This document shows, in pieces, positions 1 through 5,847 of a DNA stretch of 10,954 nt. The notes below the pieces were generated by a model. That model saw nothing but the letters and a program-made list of their open reading frames with translations, had not been told where the DNA came from and did no database searches. Within the stretch, counting starts at the first letter, position 1, and the number at the start of each line of letters is the position of its first letter. The position numbers were made by a program, and so were the translations under genes. The stretch is from Clostridia bacterium (GTDB lineage Bacteria > Bacillota_A > Clostridia > Oscillospirales > Acutalibacteraceae), in assembly GCA_017445685.1 (NCBI GenBank), contig JAFSTS010000237.1, positions 1-10,954 of the forward strand, written 5' to 3'.

Positions 1-2
1 AC

Positions 3-104
3 AGCGTGAAGGATTACAGGGTTTTCGACGAGCCTGTTTATAAATACTATAGAATTAACGATAAGGAATTTGCCCGGCTGGAATCGGGACTTTATATGCT
101 TTGA
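3..104 (+). CDS. C-terminal end of an unidentified protein (5' partial)
   Basis: An open frame enters from the left edge and encodes 33 residues (ending ...ARLESGLYML) before TGA at 102-104. The stop shares its last base with the ATG of the following GtrA-family gene, so the two are almost certainly co-transcribed and translationally coupled. The visible tail is rich in Tyr, Arg and charged residues and carries no recognisable motif. Genes next to gtrA-type genes are often glycosyltransferases or polytopic membrane enzymes of cell-envelope glycan synthesis, but nothing in these 33 residues establishes that. I do not recognise the gene. Absence of an in-frame stop from position 3 to 102 and the tight coupling are the only support. 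Confidence 0.6.
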   Translation, partial: SVKDYRVFDEPVYKYYRINDKEFARLESGLYML

Positions 105-568
105 TGAAAAAAGTAACGAAAAGAGAAATTTTGACATATATCTTCTTTGGCATACTCACCACGGTCGTAGGCTGGGGAAGCTATACGGTTTTTGTCAACG
201 CGGCGAAAATGACTGTTTTTTGGTCAAATGCGCTAAGCTGGTTGCTTGCGGCTGCGTTTGCGTTTGTGACGAACAAAATTTGGGTCTTCAAATCAAAAGA
301 TATGAGCCCGAAAGGTCTTGCAAGAGAGATCATAACTTTCTTTTCTTCAAGGATCGCCACAGGCGTACTTGAGATCGCGCTCGTTCCGCTTCTTGAAAAG
401 CTGCGCTTTGACAGTCCTTTTTTCAGAGTTGCGTCGTCGATCGGACTTAGCCGGAAAATCTTTTTTACAAGCGGCATATATTCAAAAATTTTTGTTTCCG
501 TCCTTGTAGTTGTGCTGAACTATATCCTCTCAAAGCTTTTTGTGTTCAAAGATAAAAAAGAAGAATGA
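104..568 (+). CDS. GtrA-family four-helix membrane protein
   Basis: This encodes 154 aa in the inner membrane. GtrA-family proteins are small four-helix proteins thought to help move or flip polyprenyl-linked sugars, or to assist partner glycosyltransferases, in cell-surface polysaccharide synthesis. The family pattern is visible: helix 1 about 10-31 (YIFFGILTTVVGWGSYTVF), helix 2 about 40-60 ending in the typical FAFVTNKIWVFKS, helix 3 about 75-97, and helix 4 about 126-148 ending in NYILSKLFVFK. The stretch between helices 3 and 4 (about 99-126) is rather long and basic. The ATG at 104 overlaps the upstream TGA and lacks a good ribosome binding site, which indicates translational coupling. 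An in-frame TTG just upstream (101) is a less likely start. The transcript ends at a terminator just after the stop. The family call is firm; the transported lipid or sugar is unknown. Confidence 0.9.
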   Translation: MKKVTKREILTYIFFGILTTVVGWGSYTVFVNAAKMTVFWSNALSWLLAAAFAFVTNKIWVFKSKDMSPKGLAREIITFFSSRIATGVLEIALVPLLEKLRFDSPFFRVASSIGLSRKIFFTSGIYSKIFVSVLVVVLNYILSKLFVFKDKKEE

Positions 569-573
569 TTTTT

Positions 574-602
574 TCCTTCGATAATAATTCGGAGGATTTT
601 TT
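574..602 (+). terminator. Rho-independent terminator after the GtrA-family gene
   Basis: An 8-bp stem (574-581 with 589-596, including one G-T wobble) closes a 7-nt loop and is followed at once by six T residues (597-602). It begins 5 bases after the gtrA-type stop codon and separates that operon from the next promoter. Structure was read by eye; stability was not computed. Confidence 0.8.
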
Positions 603-619
603 GGTGTTTTTAATAACAA

Positions 620-656
620 TTGATTTTTTTGACACTATATGGTATTATTTTATAAA
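620..656 (+). promoter_or_regulatory. Promoter for the LCAT-like hydrolase gene
   Basis: Two overlapping sigma-A-like choices exist. TTGATT (620-625) lies 17 bp from TATTAT (643-648), giving a start near 655. TTGACA (629-634) lies 16 bp from TATAAA (651-656), but its start near 663 would fall on the ribosome binding site and leave almost no leader. The first is therefore a little more plausible, although the second has the perfect -35. The surrounding DNA is very AT-rich. Confidence 0.55.
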
Positions 657-676
657 ATGTACAGAGGGTGATTTAT

Positions 677-2263
677 ATGAAGAAAATACTGACGATTTTG
701 CTTGCGCTGATTATTGTTTTGAGCATGGTCGTGCCTGCTTTTGCAAATGAAACGAGCGACGATCTTCCGCTTGTGTATTTCAGCGGAAGAGGCTGTTCTC
801 TTGTCCGACCAGACGGCACATATATCTGGGAGCCTGAGGGAAGCGTTATCGACAACATGAAGGACAACCTTTCAGATATAGCCAAGCTGATGGTCAAAGG
901 CAATCTGACTCGAAACTTCGACGAGTTCAACGATCTGATCTACGATTGCGTTGCTCCCGTTTATTCAGACTCAGCCCTTGGAAAAGACGGTTTTCCGACG
1001 GACGGCTCAACTGTGCCGGATCATCTCAACTGGCGTCTTGGGCTTGACCGCGTGAAGACAACAATTGCTCTTGACGAGGGGAGATATCCTGTTTACCGCT
1101 GGCATTACGACTGGCGTCTGTCTCCGATAACTCTTGCCGACGAGCTGAATGACTATATCAATGCCGTGCTTGACGAGACCGGCGCTGAACAGGTCAATAT
1201 TCTAAGCCGCTGCGAAGGCTCGACGATAACATATTGCTATCTTTACAAATACGGCACGGACAAGGTACATTCATGCGTGCTCAATTCCGACATCACAAAC
1301 GGACTTGACTTCACAAGCTCGCTGTTTTCCGGTGAAATCGTCATTGACCCTGCGGCATTGAATAATTTTGTTCAGTTTTTTGCAGAGAATCAGAATATCA
1401 CGATCAACAACGAAGAAACGACCGATATGCTGCTCGATCTGATTTCGTTTTTGCAGTCTGCCGGCGTTCTCAAAGCAGGAACAGAGCTTCTTGAATTTGG
1501 TTTTGACACCGTCAAGGACGATCTAATTACGAGAATTTTGAAAAGCTCTTTTGCGACATTCCCCGCATATTGGGCAATGGTCACGCCCGACAAGTATGAA
1601 AAGGCAAAGCAGTTTGTTTTCGGCTCGGATAGTGAAGAATATTCCGGCTTGATAAGACTGACGGACGAATATTTTGTAATGCAGAAAAACAGCGTCGAAT
1701 TTTTGAAGTCTATCAGCGACGAAGTAAACATCTGCATAATTTCAAAGTACGGTATGCCGGAAATTCCGCTTTCGGAAAATGCAACGGAGGAATCCGACAT
1801 TTACCTTGCGACAAGGCTTTCTTCCTACGGAGCAACCTGCGCCGATTTTGACGGCACACTTTCAGGCAAATATATTGCAGCCCGTACAGAGGAAGGCTAC
1901 GGAAAATATATTTCTCCCGACTGCAAGATAGACGCTTCGACCTGCGCTCTTCCCGATACGACATGGTTTATCAAGGGCATGGCGCACAGATGCTTTGCCG
2001 CCTGCGTGGACACTCTTTCGGTGGAATTTGTAAACAGCGAAAATATGACAGTTTTCAACAACGAAAAATATCCGCAGTTTTTGCAGTTTACCGCGACAAA
2101 CGACAGTCTCAACGACGCGGAAGGATATCTTACTCCCATTGCCGCCTCCCAGCCGGACAACACAGGCTTTGCAGGAAAAATCCTTGGCAGAATAATCGAT
2201 CCGTTTGTAAAATTCCGGGAATTTTTGAAATCATTTTTCAGATTTATAAAAACCGTTATCTAA
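677..2263 (+). CDS. Secreted LCAT-like alpha/beta hydrolase with Cys at the nucleophile elbow
   Basis: This encodes 528 aa. Residues 1-23 are a Sec signal peptide ending in VPAFA. The mature protein resembles the lecithin:cholesterol acyltransferase/lipase branch of alpha/beta hydrolases: LVYFSGRGCSLV (32-43) sits where the first strand and oxyanion loop belong, WHYDWRLSP (142-150) matches the LCAT YDWR motif, and VNILSRCEGSTI (173-184) matches the strand-nucleophile-helix elbow. At the elbow the usual GxSxG is S-R-C-E-G, putting Cys179 where Ser is expected. His437 in TTWFIKGMAH is the likely catalytic His; Asp374 is a candidate acid. The C-terminus (about 497-528) is a basic, aromatic amphipathic segment with no LPXTG motif. 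ATG 677 is chosen because AGAGGGTG (663-670) lies at correct spacing; a GTG at 668 overlaps that site. It could be an acyltransferase, thioesterase-like enzyme or lipase; the substrate is unknown. Confidence 0.75.
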   Translation: MKKILTILLALIIVLSMVVPAFANETSDDLPLVYFSGRGCSLVRPDGTYIWEPEGSVIDNMKDNLSDIAKLMVKGNLTRNFDEFNDLIYDCVAPVYSDSALGKDGFPTDGSTVPDHLNWRLGLDRVKTTIALDEGRYPVYRWHYDWRLSPITLADELNDYINAVLDETGAEQVNILSRCEGSTITYCYLYKYGTDKVHSCVLNSDITNGLDFTSSLFSGEIVIDPAALNNFVQFFAENQNITINNEETTDMLLDLISFLQSAGVLKAGTELLEFGFDTVKDDLITRILKSSFATFPAYWAMVTPDKYEKAKQFVFGSDSEEYSGLIRLTDEYFVMQKNSVEFLKSISDEVNICIISKYGMPEIPLSENATEESDIYLATRLSSYGATCADFDGTLSGKYIAARTEEGYGKYISPDCKIDASTCALPDTTWFIKGMAHRCFAACVDTLSVEFVNSENMTVFNNEKYPQFLQFTATNDSLNDAEGYLTPIAASQPDNTGFAGKILGRIIDPFVKFREFLKSFFRFIKTVI

Positions 2264-2266
2264 CTT

Positions 2267-2302
2267 AAAAATCCCTCGAAGCTCAAAAAGGCTTCGGGGG
2301 AT
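2267..2302 (-). terminator. Strong hairpin terminator between convergent genes
   Basis: A 12-bp stem (2271-2282 with 2291-2302, one G-T wobble) closes an 8-nt loop. On the minus strand it is followed by five U residues (plus-strand A run 2267-2271), so it best serves the FAD-dependent oxidoreductase gene, which stops at 2336. On the plus strand only a weak T-containing stretch follows, but the stem starts 8 bases after the hydrolase stop and may terminate that transcript too. Confidence 0.75.
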
Positions 2303-2335
2303 GATTGTTATATAAGGAAACAGCAGAAACGGATA

Positions 2336-3565
2336 TCAGTCGATTTCCGCTCCGACTTCTCTGAGCGTATTCTGAACTGATTTAATGTCTACGGTGTGAG
2401 CGTTGGAGCCTGTTTTTTTCGCAACGGAAACCGCAATTCCGGCAGCTTCGCCAAGGCTTGCGCATATCGGCATGATCCTTATTGCAGAATGCGCTTCATG
2501 ATTAGCTGAAATGCATCGGCCGGCAACGAGCATATTGTCGTACTCTTTAGGCAGCAGACAGCGATAGGGAATTTTGTAATATTCTCCCTCCTTGAAATGA
2601 TAAAGCGTCGTGCCTGTTCCGGTCGGATTGTGAATGTCGATCGAGTAGCAGCCCAGAGCTATCGTATCTTCAAAATCGACTGTGTTTTTGAGCTCTTCAC
2701 CTGTGAGAATGTGCTCGCCTTTGAGCTTGCGGCTTTCACGAACGCCTATATGGCTCGCTATGGAAATCAGCTCGGCTTTTTTGCACGACTGAGCATTTTC
2801 CTTTAGGAACTTGAACATTTCAAGAACCTGTTTTCTTGCGATAATTTCAGCCTCTGTAATTTCAAACGGATCAACGGGATTGTGCTTGACTACGCGTGTA
2901 GTGTTGAAATGTATAACATCTTCTCCAAGACCGTAAAAAACAAGAATATCTTCACGCGGATTTTGCATAAGTCCTTTTTCTCTTTGCTCAATGTAAAGCT
3001 TGTTAAGCGCATACAGCTCGCTGTTGAAAAGCTTAACATCGACATTGCAGATCCGAAAACAAGTCGTCATCGGCTGACAGTAGTTGTCGCTCTCTCTGCC
3101 AAGCTGATAGCCGCAGCCTGTCATGTAGATAAGCTCTCCGTCACCCGAAGCGTCGATAAAGAAATCTGCCTCGATTTCAATAATGCCTGATTTTGTTGCG
3201 ACAGAAACTTTTTTGACATCTCTGCCGTCCGTCTTTGCTTCAATGACAGTTGCATGAAAAAGAACTTCCGCTCCGGCTTCTTTTACTATGTCGTCGAAAA
3301 CAAATTTGTAAAATTCCCATGAGTGCTCATTGTATTCGGCAAACCTGTCTACCATTTCAGTAAAGAGACCCTTGTTCGTGTCTTTTCCGCCTTCACCCCT
3401 GACGGTGTAAGGCATAAAGGGGTATACAAGGCTGTTGCTCATGGCGCCGCCAAGATGACCGTATTTCTCTATAAGCAGAACGGAAAGTCCCTGCCTGGCG
3501 GCGCTGACAGCCGCCGCAACGCCGGATATACCTCCGCCGAGAACTATTAAATCGTATTTTTTCAT
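2336..3565 (-). CDS. FAD-dependent oxidoreductase (FAD_oxidored, PF12831-like)
   Basis: This encodes a 409-aa cytoplasmic flavoprotein. The N-terminus is a textbook dinucleotide-binding Rossmann fold: YDLIVLGGGISGVAAAVSAA with GxGxxG at 10-15, then Glu33 at the end of the second strand (VLLIEK) to bind the adenosine ribose. FFIDASGDGEL (135-145) is the second FAD-contact motif, and the C-terminal LVAGRCISANHEAHSAIR and LGEAAGIAVS segments close the FAD site, as in the PF12831 family. No signal peptide or extra domain is present, and length is normal. Members are widespread in gut anaerobes but mostly lack a defined substrate; no neighbour here suggests one. ATG at 3563-3565 has AGGAGG (complement of 3574-3579) 8 bases upstream. 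It is transcribed alone from a promoter in 3605-3633 and ends at the convergent hairpin. The cofactor class is firm; the reaction is unknown. Confidence 0.88.
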   Translation of the reverse strand: MKKYDLIVLGGGISGVAAAVSAARQGLSVLLIEKYGHLGGAMSNSLVYPFMPYTVRGEGGKDTNKGLFTEMVDRFAEYNEHSWEFYKFVFDDIVKEAGAEVLFHATVIEAKTDGRDVKKVSVATKSGIIEIEADFFIDASGDGELIYMTGCGYQLGRESDNYCQPMTTCFRICNVDVKLFNSELYALNKLYIEQREKGLMQNPREDILVFYGLGEDVIHFNTTRVVKHNPVDPFEITEAEIIARKQVLEMFKFLKENAQSCKKAELISIASHIGVRESRKLKGEHILTGEELKNTVDFEDTIALGCYSIDIHNPTGTGTTLYHFKEGEYYKIPYRCLLPKEYDNMLVAGRCISANHEAHSAIRIMPICASLGEAAGIAVSVAKKTGSNAHTVDIKSVQNTLREVGAEID

Positions 3566-3604
3566 AGGATGTGCCTCCTTAGGCTTTACCTTTTTGTGAT
3601 TATT

Positions 3605-3633
3605 ATTTTAGCACTAAACCAAAAACAATGCAA
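3605..3633 (-). promoter_or_regulatory. Promoter of the FAD-dependent oxidoreductase gene
   Basis: Reading the minus strand, TTGCAT (complement of 3628-3633) is separated by 17 bp from TAAAAT (complement of 3605-3610). This places the start near 3598 and leaves about 30 nt of leader containing the AGGAGG ribosome binding site. No operator-like palindrome was seen overlapping it. Confidence 0.6.
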
Positions 3634-3659
3634 CAGAAAAGTTTAAACGCAAATTTCAT

Positions 3660-3954
3660 TCTGTCCGCCGGCTCGCAGGCAAGCTGCCTGTGCCAATCCG
3701 TGTTAGTTGGATAAATTTTTTCGGTTTTGCGGTCGAGCAGGGAGTTTGTTTTATTATTACTTACGGCTCGCACAGTCAATGAGAAAGTCAGATTATCACC
3801 AACACGGCATGGGTCAAGCGTCACGCTTGCTCGCGCACTTCGGTAAAAAATCCGATAAACACCGATACGGCTTGTCAGCAGCGACTCGCCGTCGGGCAAC
3901 GGCGATGGCGGAATCGAAAGCGATATTCTGCGCCGCAGGCGCTTTCTTGAATAT
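3660..3954. repeat. Palindrome-rich intergenic element, possibly a dispersed repeat or structured RNA
   Basis: About 300 bases between the oxidoreductase promoter and the 3' end of the tRNA nucleotidyltransferase gene hold many inverted repeats. They include CAGGCA-AGC-TGCCTG (3676-3690), CAAGCG-TCA-CGCTTG (3815-3829), TCGCCGT/ACGGCGA (3886-3905), and GATATTC/GAATATC (3922-3928 with 3948-3954) enclosing GCGCC/GGCGC (3930-3942). A 7-bp long-range pair joins CCGTGTT (3698-3704) to AACACGG (3801-3807), and CGGCTCGCA occurs twice in direct orientation (3669-3677, 3764-3772). The last stem reaches the stop codon of the tRNA nucleotidyltransferase gene. Open frames of about 100 codons cross the region on both strands but lack ribosome binding sites and protein motifs, so I treat it as non-coding. 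It could be a short interspersed repeat, a degenerate mobile element or a structured RNA. Which of these cannot be told from one copy. Confidence 0.45.
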
Positions 3955-5279
3955 CAATCCTTCAAATTTTTTGCAAATTCGAGAAGAGCAATTTTGTTGT
4001 TATTCAATTCGCCGCTGAGAACTTTTTCAAGCATTTTGTTGAGCGCATACCCGATCTCTTTACCCTCAAGCCCGATGTTTTTAAGGTCGTTGCCGTTCAC
4101 TTCGAGCTGTGCAAGCGTGACGCAGAGGTCTTCTTTATCGCACTCGTCAAGCTTATTGATAAAGTCATCGCACATTTTAAGCCGTGACAAAAACATTTCG
4201 TTTTGAGCCATGATGTCGGCTCTGGAAACTTCGTCAAGCTTTCGCAAAAAATCGTAGCCGTACCGGCTTATGTATTTCGGAACATTTTGGATATTTTCAT
4301 ACAGCCTGTCGTCATGGTGCAAAACAAGCTCAGTAACCGAACGAACTGTGTTTTTGTCAAACTTCAATCTTTGAAGTATTTCCTCTGCAATTTTGCTTCC
4401 GATGAGAGCATGGGTTTTGAAATGATCAACCCCGTTTTCGTCAGTAGTTTTGACAAGCGGCTTTCCGATGTCGTGCAAAAGCATGGTCAGCCGAACGATC
4501 CTGTCCTTCTTTGATTTTTCAACGCTGCGGCAGATGTGTTCCCAAACATCGTAAACATGGTAAACGCAGTTTTGCGCAACATTTTTTGTCTTTTCAAGCT
4601 CAGGAATGATAAAGAAAAAAACATCGTCAAATTCCTGTAAAACATCAAAAACATTTTCGCCCATTAGCGTCTTCTCGATTTCAGCGCGGATCCTTTCCGC
4701 TGAAACATTTTTGAGAAGATGTTTTTTTTCATGGATCATTTCAGCGGTATTTTTTTCGATTTTAAAATTCAAAACAGATGCAAAACGGATCGCTCGAAGT
4801 ATTCTCAGCGCGTCCTCTTCGAATCTTTTTCCAGCGTCGCCTACGCAGCGGATAGTTTTATTTTTTATGTCCTCCGCTCCGAAAAAAGGATCGACAATTC
4901 CCTCGTCGGACGAGTAAGCAATTGCGTTGACGGTGAAATCCCTGCGCGAGAGATCATCTTTGATACTTTGCACGAAGGTTACGCTGTCGGGATGTCTATT
5001 GTCGGAATAGTTTCCCTCTGTTCGAAAGGAGGTGACTTCAAAATTTCGATGGTTGATAATAACTCCGACAGTGCCGTGCTTGAGCCCGTTTAAAACAAGC
5101 TTTCTGTTTGAAAAGATCGCTTTCGTCGCTTCCGGAAGCGCTGAGGTTGTAATATCCCAGTCGTGCGGCGCTTTTTGCATAAGGCTGTCGCGCACACATC
5201 CGCCGACTGCGTATGCGCTGTGACCGTTTGCTTTGAGAGATTCGATTATTTCATTAACTTCTTCCGGCAGGTCAATCAC
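3954..5279 (-). CDS. cca: CCA-adding tRNA nucleotidyltransferase
   Basis: The protein has 441 aa from the chosen start. It adds or repairs the 3' CCA end of tRNAs in the cytoplasm using CTP and ATP. The class II nucleotidyltransferase head shows GGCVRD (26-31), HDWDI with the metal-binding pair Asp40 and Asp42, RRDFTVNAIAY (112-122) and the EDALRILRAIRF motif (155-166). An HD domain follows (YHVYDVWEH, LLHDIGKP at 267-274, THALIG, LHHD), giving the bacterial CCA/poly(A)-polymerase-like plus HD layout. The C-terminal LEVNGNDL...GKEIGYALNKMLEKVL segment is the usual tRNA-binding tail. Start choice: GTG at 5279 has AAAGGA at proper spacing. A GTG at 5288 abuts that site, and an ATG at 5336 lies upstream of the likely transcription start. 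All conserved residues are present, so it should be active. The 3' end runs into the palindrome-rich element and no clear U-run terminator follows. Confidence 0.92.
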   Translation of the reverse strand: MIDLPEEVNEIIESLKANGHSAYAVGGCVRDSLMQKAPHDWDITTSALPEATKAIFSNRKLVLNGLKHGTVGVIINHRNFEVTSFRTEGNYSDNRHPDSVTFVQSIKDDLSRRDFTVNAIAYSSDEGIVDPFFGAEDIKNKTIRCVGDAGKRFEEDALRILRAIRFASVLNFKIEKNTAEMIHEKKHLLKNVSAERIRAEIEKTLMGENVFDVLQEFDDVFFFIIPELEKTKNVAQNCVYHVYDVWEHICRSVEKSKKDRIVRLTMLLHDIGKPLVKTTDENGVDHFKTHALIGSKIAEEILQRLKFDKNTVRSVTELVLHHDDRLYENIQNVPKYISRYGYDFLRKLDEVSRADIMAQNEMFLSRLKMCDDFINKLDECDKEDLCVTLAQLEVNGNDLKNIGLEGKEIGYALNKMLEKVLSGELNNNKIALLEFAKNLKD

Positions 5280-5299
5280 TGTTTTCACATCCTTTGTAT

Positions 5300-5327
5300 T
5301 TACAATTTTATCATAATCTTTTATAAT
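5300..5327 (+). promoter_or_regulatory. Promoter of the ArsC-like gene
   Basis: TTACAA (5300-5305) and a perfect TATAAT (5322-5327) are spaced 16 bp apart. The start would be near 5334, leaving a short leader that holds GGAGG (5338-5342) 8 bases before the ATG at 5351. It lies back to back with, and overlaps, the divergent promoter of the tRNA nucleotidyltransferase gene. Confidence 0.65.
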
Positions 5328-5336
5328 ATACAACAA
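5308..5336 (-). promoter_or_regulatory. Promoter of the tRNA nucleotidyltransferase gene
   Basis: On the minus strand, TTGTTG (complement of 5331-5336) is followed after 17 bp by TGATAA (complement of 5308-5313), with TAAAAT overlapping slightly downstream. The start would be near 5300, so the leader to GTG 5279 is about 20 nt. This position excludes the longest frame beginning at 5336. It is weaker than the opposing promoter. Confidence 0.45.
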
Positions 5337-5350
5337 CGGAGGCGAAATTT

Positions 5351-5692
5351 ATGAACATTCAGATTTTCGGCACAAACAAGTGTTTCGAGACAAAAAAGGC
5401 GCAGAGGTACTTCAAAGAAAGAGGCATCAAATTCCAGTTTGTCGACATCTCAAAGTACCCGATGAGTCCGGGAGAATTTAACAATGTAGTTCACGCGCTC
5501 AAATTGCCGATCAGGGAAATGATAAATAAAAAAAGCAAGGACTACGAAAAGTCTTTTGTCGCATATCTTGCCGATGATGCAGTTGAGGACAAGCTTTTTG
5601 AGACTCAGACTCTTTTCATTACTCCCGTAGTGAGAAACGGAAAGCAGGCAACCGTCGGCTACTGTCCTGACGTTTGGAAAAATTGGGACTGA
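5351..5692 (+). CDS. ArsC/Spx-family thioredoxin-fold protein
   Basis: This encodes a 113-aa cytoplasmic protein of the arsenate reductase (ArsC)/Spx/YffB family. It starts with strand IQIFGTNKCFETKKAQRYFK, in which Cys11 sits at the usual position for the active-site Cys at the start of helix 1, followed by RGIKFQFVDI. ITPVVRNG (90-97) gives the cis-Pro loop (Pro92), and the VGYCPDVWKNW ending is typical of the family. Cys11 is not part of a CxxC pair; Cys105 is the only other cysteine. Length is normal. Many such proteins are not arsenate reductases but uncharacterised thiol reductases or Spx-like regulators, and no arsenic-resistance gene lies nearby, so I give no symbol. It has its own promoter and a strong GGAGG site 8 bases before the ATG. 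No hairpin terminator was seen after it, so some read-through into the lysozyme-lectin gene is possible. Confidence 0.85.
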   Translation: MNIQIFGTNKCFETKKAQRYFKERGIKFQFVDISKYPMSPGEFNNVVHALKLPIREMINKKSKDYEKSFVAYLADDAVEDKLFETQTLFITPVVRNGKQATVGYCPDVWKNWD

Positions 5693-5731
5693 AATAAGAC
5701 AAAAAAACAAAAATTTTCATAAAATACATTA

Positions 5732-5762
5732 AAAAGTTACACAAAAGTTACAAAAAGGTTGC
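5732..5762 (+). repeat. Phased A-tract direct repeats upstream of the lysozyme-lectin promoter
   Basis: AAAAGTTACA occurs at 5732-5741 and again at 5743-5752, exactly 11 bp apart, followed by the degenerate copy AAAAGGTTGC at 5753-5762, which runs into the -35 hexamer. The A-runs recur about once per helical turn. This could be an UP element or curved DNA stimulating the promoter, or an array of binding sites for an activator or response regulator. The repeats are seen directly; the function is inference. Confidence 0.5.
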
Positions 5763-5787
5763 ATTTTTTAATTAAATATGTTATAAT
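5759..5787 (+). promoter_or_regulatory. Strong extended -10 promoter of the first lysozyme-lectin gene
   Basis: TTGCAT (5759-5764) is 17 bp from a perfect TATAAT (5782-5787), preceded by TG one base upstream (5779-5780), making an extended -10. The start would be near 5794, giving a leader of about 54 nt with GGAGG (5836-5840) 7 bases before the ATG. It is the best promoter in the window, which suggests the downstream gene is well expressed. Confidence 0.8.
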
Positions 5788-5847
5788 TCTCGTGTTATTG
5801 TTTTAGAAGAGGCAACCAATTGTGCTTTTTAAAACGGAGGTAACGAG

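Noticed and set aside
668..676. GTG at 668 as start of the LCAT-like hydrolase
   Set aside because: It overlaps the ribosome binding site that serves ATG 677, and the signal peptide fits best from MKKILTILL.
3603..3899. Minus-strand open frame of about 98 codons inside the palindrome-rich gap
   Set aside because: It begins with TTG without a ribosome binding site, is made largely of the palindromes, has no domain, and its end overlaps the promoter of the oxidoreductase gene.
3660..3954. tRNA or other standard RNA gene in the gap
   Set aside because: No cloverleaf, T-loop GGTTC-like box or recognisable riboswitch core could be found by eye.
3707..4018. Plus-strand open frame of about 103 codons over the same gap
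   Set aside because: It runs antisense into the 3' end of the tRNA nucleotidyltransferase gene and shows no ribosome binding site or motif.
5280..5336. Longer N-terminus for the tRNA nucleotidyltransferase (ATG at 5336)
   Set aside because: The added 19 residues lie upstream of the likely transcription start, match nothing in the family, and have no ribosome binding site; GTG 5279 has one.
5351..5692. True arsenate reductase of an arsenic-resistance operon
   Set aside because: No arsenite exporter or ArsR-type regulator is present nearby; the family includes many proteins that do not reduce arsenate.
5732..5762. CRISPR-like repeats
   Set aside because: The units are about 10 bp and contiguous, without unique spacers; they look like promoter-proximal sites.
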